From: an uncultured Oscillospiraceae bacterium
GTDB lineage: Bacteria; Bacillota; Clostridia; Oscillospirales; Oscillospiraceae
NCBI GenBank assembly: GCA_910588365.1
Contig: CAJUQS010000130.1
Location: forward strand, 1-14,400
Reading direction: 5' to 3'
Length of the DNA stretch: 14,400 nt
Shown: piece after piece, positions 11,186 through 14,400 of the stretch
Layout: each line of letters begins with the position of its first letter
How positions within the stretch are numbered: the first letter of the stretch is position 1
Program-made: the position numbers and the translations under genes
The notes under the pieces: model-generated
The model's input: only the letters and a program-made list of their open reading frames with translations
Told to the model about the DNA's origin: nothing
Database searches by the model: none

Positions 11186-13657
11186 TCACGTTGTCTTTTT
11201 CAGCCCCAGCTTTTCCACGGCCTCCTCCCGCATCTTGTACTTGAGGATCTTTCCCGCCGCGTTCATGGGGAAGGCGCCCACGAAATCCACGTACCGGGGG
11301 ACCTTGTGCTTGGCCATGTGGGAGAGGACGAAGTCCTTCATCTCCTTCTCGGTCATGGTTTCGCCCTCCCGGAGGATGACGCAGGCCATGATCTCCTCGC
11401 CGTACTGCTCGTCGGGCACGCCGATGACCTGCACGTCCCGGACCTTTGGGTTGGTGTAGATGAACTCCTCGATCTCACGGGGGTAGATGTTCTCGCCGCC
11501 CCGGATGATCATGTCCTTGAGCCGCCCGGTGACCTTGAAATTGCCGTTCTCGTCCTCGCAGCAGAGATCGCCGCTGTGGAGCCAGCCGTCGGCGTCAATG
11601 GCCTCGGCGGTGGCGCCGGGCATCTTGTAGTAGCCCTTCATGATGTTGTACCCCCGGGCCACGAACTCGCCGCTGACCCCGATGGGGCACTCCTCCCCGG
11701 TGTCCGGGTCGATGATCTTGCACTCCACGTTGGCGAACCGGCTGCCCACGGTCTCCGTGCGCACGTCCAGGGGGTCGTCAAAGCTACTCATGGTGCACCC
11801 CGGGGACGCCTCGGTCTGACCGAAGACGGAGATGATCTGCTTCATGTTCATCACGTCGGCGGCCTTGCGCATCAGCTCCGGCGGGCAGTTGGCCCCGGCC
11901 ATGATGCCGGTGCGGATATAGGAGAAGTCGGTGCTGGGGAAATCCGGGTGGTTCATCATGGCGATGAACATGGTGGGGACGCCGTTGAAGGTGGTGATCC
12001 GCTCCTGGTTGATGCAGGCCAGGGCGGGCTTGGGGGAGAAGTAGGGCAGGGGGCACATGGTCGCGCCGTGGGTCATGGAGGCAGTCATGGACAGCACCAT
12101 GCCGAAGCAGTGGAACATGGGCACCTGGATCATCATCCGGTCGGCGGTGGAGAGATCCATGTGGTCGCCGATATATTTGCCGTTGTTGACCACGTTGTAG
12201 TGGGTGAGCATGACGCCCTTGGGGAAGCCGGTGGTACCGGAGGTGTACTGCATGTTGGCCACGTCGTGGACATCCACCGCCGCCGCCCGGCGGCGGACCT
12301 CCTGAATGGACACCCGGCCGGAGAGCGCCGCGGCCTCCTCCCAGGTCAGGCATCCGGCCTGGCGGTAGCCCACGGTGACGATGTTTCGCAGGAAGGGCAG
12401 GCGCTTGCAGTGGAGGGGCCTGCCGGGCTGGGCGGAGGCGAGCTCGGGGCAGAGCTCGGCGATGATCTCCGCGTAGCGGCTGTCCCGGTAGCTCTCGATC
12501 ATCACCAGGGTGTGGGTGTCGGACTGGCGCAGCAGGTACTCCGCCTCGTGGATCTTATAGGCGGTATTCACCGTCACCAGCACCGCGCCGATCTTGGTGG
12601 CGGCCCAGAAGGTGATGAACCAGGCGGGCACGTTGGTTGCCCAGATGGCCACCTTGTCCCCGGGCCCCACGCCCATGGCGATGAGGGAGCGGGCGAACTG
12701 GTCCACGTCGTCCCGGAACTGGGCGTAGGTCCTGGTGTAGTCCAGGGTGGTGTATTTGAAGGCGTACTGGTCCGGGAACTCCTCCACCATTTTATCCAGC
12801 ACCTGGGGGAAGGTGCGGTCAATGACCGTGTCCTTCTTCCACACGTACTGGCCGGTACCGGCGGTGTTGTAGTAGAGGTTCTTCTTCCGGCCCTCCCGCT
12901 CATAGCGGGCCATATGGACGGCGAAGTGGGTGAGGATCATCTCCAGATCCTCCAGCCCCGCAATCCAGGCCGGGTCCCAGAGCAGGGAGACGAATCCGTC
13001 GTAGTTGACCGAGCGCAGGGCGTTCATGAGCTCCCGCATGGGCAGCACGCCCTCGCCCACCAGCTCCGGCGAGCCGATGGCGGCGCCGTCGGTGATGCGC
13101 ACATGACGGACATAGGCCCCCAGGTTGGTGATGGTCTGCTCCGGGGTCTCCTGCTGCATCAGGCAGGTGCTGTGGGTGTTCCAGCAGGCGGCCAGATGGT
13201 CGCAGGCGAAGTAGTCCAGCACGTCCACCAGCCGCCTGGTGTCCGCCATTGCGCCGGCGCTCTCCAGCAGCAGGGTCACACCGGCCTTTTCCGCCCGGGC
13301 CACCAGGGGCGCCAGCCGCTCCTTGACGGCCTCCCCATCGTCGCAGACGGTGCGCAGGACCACATAGGGCACCAGCAGGTTTGCCGCCGCCTCCAGGGCG
13401 GCGGCGATCTCGTCCTCCGCCTCCGGGCTCATCAGGTCCGCCGCCGTCCCCACGCAGGGGACGGTCAGATCCTTCGCCGCCAGCTGGCGGCGGGCGGCGG
13501 CGGCCAGCTCCGGATTGGTGGGGCTGCTTCTCTGGGTGAGGACGGGGTTTTTTACGCTGTCGATCTCCAGACCGCTGAGCTTCGCGTCCACAGCGGCGGT
13601 GCAGAACTGGGCCCAATCCCTGTTGGGCCAATAGCGGATGGAATAAGATAATTTCAT
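11186..13657 (-). CDS. Fusion of a TIM-barrel isomerase/epimerase-like domain and an AMP-binding acyl-CoA synthetase
   Basis: 823 residues in one open frame. Residues 1-250 look like a xylose-isomerase-type TIM barrel (LSGLEID, VTLLLESAG with E132, CWNTHSTC, RHVRITDG, VNYDGFVSLLWDP). Residues 260-823 are a complete acyl-CoA synthetase: A3 loop YTSGTTGFPKG (471-481), MFHCFGM, GQTEASPG (613-620), DGWLHSGDL (690-698), GRLKDMIIRGGENIYPREIEE (711-731) and the A10 lysine AGKILKYKMRE (K803). This part activates a carboxylate to acyl-AMP and then the CoA thioester; the best motif fit is medium- or short-chain fatty acids, with the substrate unknown. In the barrel some expected metal ligands look altered (Glu before WDP is Leu225-Leu226; DTHH is NTHS), so it may be non-catalytic. 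GAGG lies 9 bases before the ATG. It is monocistronic and convergent with the PadR operon. Confidence 0.92.
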   Translation of the reverse strand: MKLSYSIRYWPNRDWAQFCTAAVDAKLSGLEIDSVKNPVLTQRSSPTNPELAAAARRQLAAKDLTVPCVGTAADLMSPEAEDEIAAALEAAANLLVPYVVLRTVCDDGEAVKERLAPLVARAEKAGVTLLLESAGAMADTRRLVDVLDYFACDHLAACWNTHSTCLMQQETPEQTITNLGAYVRHVRITDGAAIGSPELVGEGVLPMRELMNALRSVNYDGFVSLLWDPAWIAGLEDLEMILTHFAVHMARYEREGRKKNLYYNTAGTGQYVWKKDTVIDRTFPQVLDKMVEEFPDQYAFKYTTLDYTRTYAQFRDDVDQFARSLIAMGVGPGDKVAIWATNVPAWFITFWAATKIGAVLVTVNTAYKIHEAEYLLRQSDTHTLVMIESYRDSRYAEIIAELCPELASAQPGRPLHCKRLPFLRNIVTVGYRQAGCLTWEEAAALSGRVSIQEVRRRAAAVDVHDVANMQYTSGTTGFPKGVMLTHYNVVNNGKYIGDHMDLSTADRMMIQVPMFHCFGMVLSMTASMTHGATMCPLPYFSPKPALACINQERITTFNGVPTMFIAMMNHPDFPSTDFSYIRTGIMAGANCPPELMRKAADVMNMKQIISVFGQTEASPGCTMSSFDDPLDVRTETVGSRFANVECKIIDPDTGEECPIGVSGEFVARGYNIMKGYYKMPGATAEAIDADGWLHSGDLCCEDENGNFKVTGRLKDMIIRGGENIYPREIEEFIYTNPKVRDVQVIGVPDEQYGEEIMACVILREGETMTEKEMKDFVLSHMAKHKVPRYVDFVGAFPMNAAGKILKYKMREEAVEKLGLKKTT

Positions 13658-13992
13658 AGCAGTTTGCCTCGAATCTTTGCCGCGCGGGGCGCGGCAAGGG
13701 TAGTTGTTTCTATCTGATTAGCTTTGGGGCTTCCCAGCCCCACGCCCCGGGGTTACTTTTTGTGCAAACAAAAAGTAACCAAAAATTTGCTTAGGGGCAA
13801 GCCCCTAAGAACCCCCGTTTACGAAGGCTGTCGGTCACGCGGGGAAAGACAAGAGCTGCGGTGCCCCGTGAACAAGGGTTTCCTTCGGGGTTCTGATCTA
13901 GTGGTCTGGCTCTCCACCAACTCCGCCCGTGGGCCGCCACAGGCGGCTTAGGGTTGCTAGTGGCCGTAGGCCACTGCACACCTGCCGGCCTC
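13658..13992. repeat. Non-coding palindrome cluster upstream of the synthetase gene
   Basis: No credible gene. Perfect hairpins occur at 13677-13697 (TTGCCGCGC arms), 13751-13780 (13-base arms GGTTACTTTTTGT with a GCAA loop) and 13790-13809 (CTTAGGGGC arms, AA loop). Short ones follow: GCCGCC/GGCGGC and GTGGCC/GGCCAC near 13,930-13,975. Open frames here translate palindromes and are spurious. The first hairpin lies in the probable leader of the synthetase mRNA; no clear promoter for that gene was found. Confidence 0.7.
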
Positions 13993-13995
13993 TTA

Positions 13996-14156
13996 GAGCC
14001 TGTTTAATATCTCAGCGTGTGCGGATTGGCGAGATAGGTTTTTTGTCCTGCAAGGCAAAAAGCCGCAGCAATCCTGACGGATTGCAAGGATTTTTAACGC
14101 AGTCAGGGCAGAAAATATGCCGCCAAGGCGGGCGCGGGGAGATGTTAAACAGGCTC
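13996..14156. mobile_element. MITE, 161 bp, with IS5-type ends and TTA target duplication
   Basis: Ends are 18-base inverted repeats with one mismatch: GAGCCTGTTTAA followed by TATCTC at the left (13996-14013), and the complement ending TTAAACAGGCTC at the right (14139-14156). The element is bracketed by TTA at 13993-13995 and 14157-14159, a 3-base duplication of the TNA type used by one IS5 subgroup. The interior has no open reading frame but contains a GCAATCC/GGATTGC hairpin. It must be moved by a transposase in trans; an IS5-type transposase remnant lies at the other end of this window. Confidence 0.85.
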
Positions 14157-14159
14157 TTA

Positions 14160-14400
14160 AAGGGGTAGAGCCAGCAACGGGGTTCGCCCTACCGGCAGTC
14201 TTTGCATATCCACCGTTAGAACCCGTGGATAGACGCTGAAGGGCGGCAGACGAAGGGCAGGCACCACCGGTAGAATCAGCCCAGCTACAGCAAAGGGCAA
14301 ATAAACAACAAATGGAGTATCGCCCGGAGGGCGATGCCGGGGGGACCGGGGGCCTTCCCCCGGCGGCCTTTTGGTACCTTTTCCGCCGAAGGAAAAGGTA
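14160..14400. repeat. Non-coding tail with tandem hairpins, continuing past the window
   Basis: No gene seen. Stems include ATCCAC/GTGGAT (about 14,210-14,230), ATCGCCC/GGGCGAT (14319-14335), CCGGGGG/CCCCCGG (14346-14363), and a long palindrome starting GGTACCTTTTCC at 14373 whose second arm reaches the last base shown. The form (tandem perfect stems, purine-rich last arm) repeats that of 13751-13809. Confidence 0.6.

Noticed and set aside
11114..13651. An 845-codon plus-strand open frame opposite the acyl-CoA synthetase
   Set aside because: It is the antisense of the synthetase; GC-rich codon use leaves that frame open. Its histidine-, glycine- and valine-rich wording matches no domain and there is no ribosome-binding site.
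13724..14168. Plus-strand frames of 75 and 79 codons at the right end
   Set aside because: They translate palindromic repeats and the MITE, including the hairpin words GYFLCKQKVTKN; no ribosome-binding site and no protein-like pattern.

Overview
The window looks like a chromosomal segment of a GC-rich (roughly 60%) spore-forming Firmicute, most likely an Oscillospiraceae gut bacterium of the Flavonifractor/Pseudoflavonifractor type. This is an inference from codon and GC character, Gram-positive ribosome-binding sites, sporulation genes (spoIIID, a LysM-GH18 spore-lytic enzyme), SLH domains and an integrative-element lysin.

Left third (1-6,300): a scarred region. It holds, in order, an integrative-element NlpC/P60 hydrolase running off the left edge (-), a fragment of an IS5-type transposase (+), a truncated spoIIID (-), the C-terminal SLH half of an S-layer-type protein (-), and the C-terminal half of a YibE/F membrane protein (+). 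Intact genes follow: a DtxR/MntR-type metalloregulator with a consensus promoter and a cold-shock protein with a structured leader. Then comes a LysM-LysM-GH18 spore cortex-lytic enzyme broken inside its catalytic domain by a large serine recombinase and its small TnpW-like partner. At least five genes in 6 kb are truncated, two of them sporulation or germination genes.

Middle (6,350-8,800): a YitT family membrane protein with its own promoter; a compact overlapping three-gene operon (tiny zinc-ribbon protein, 74-aa coiled protein, sigma region-4-like protein); a tRNA-Thr/tRNA-Tyr operon on the other strand; and a 30-bp perfect inverted repeat that copies the 3' end of tRNA-Tyr. A dense cluster of perfect hairpins follows, preceded on the minus strand by a near-consensus promoter (candidate structured RNA), divergent from an S24-type repressor.

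Right part (8,797-14,400): the HTH-S24 repressor, a PadR / HAAS(DUF1700) regulatory pair followed by a small P-loop kinase-like ATPase, and a convergent 823-aa fusion of a TIM-barrel sugar-phosphate-isomerase-like domain to a complete acyl-CoA synthetase. The last 740 bp appear non-coding and hold tandem palindromes and a 161-bp MITE with terminal inverted repeats and a TTA target duplication.

No complete novel defence or metabolic system is evident. The best leads are the hairpin-rich candidate RNA opposite the repressor, the tRNA-adjacent zinc-ribbon/sigma-like operon, the TIM-barrel/acyl-CoA synthetase fusion, and the cluster of broken sporulation genes.
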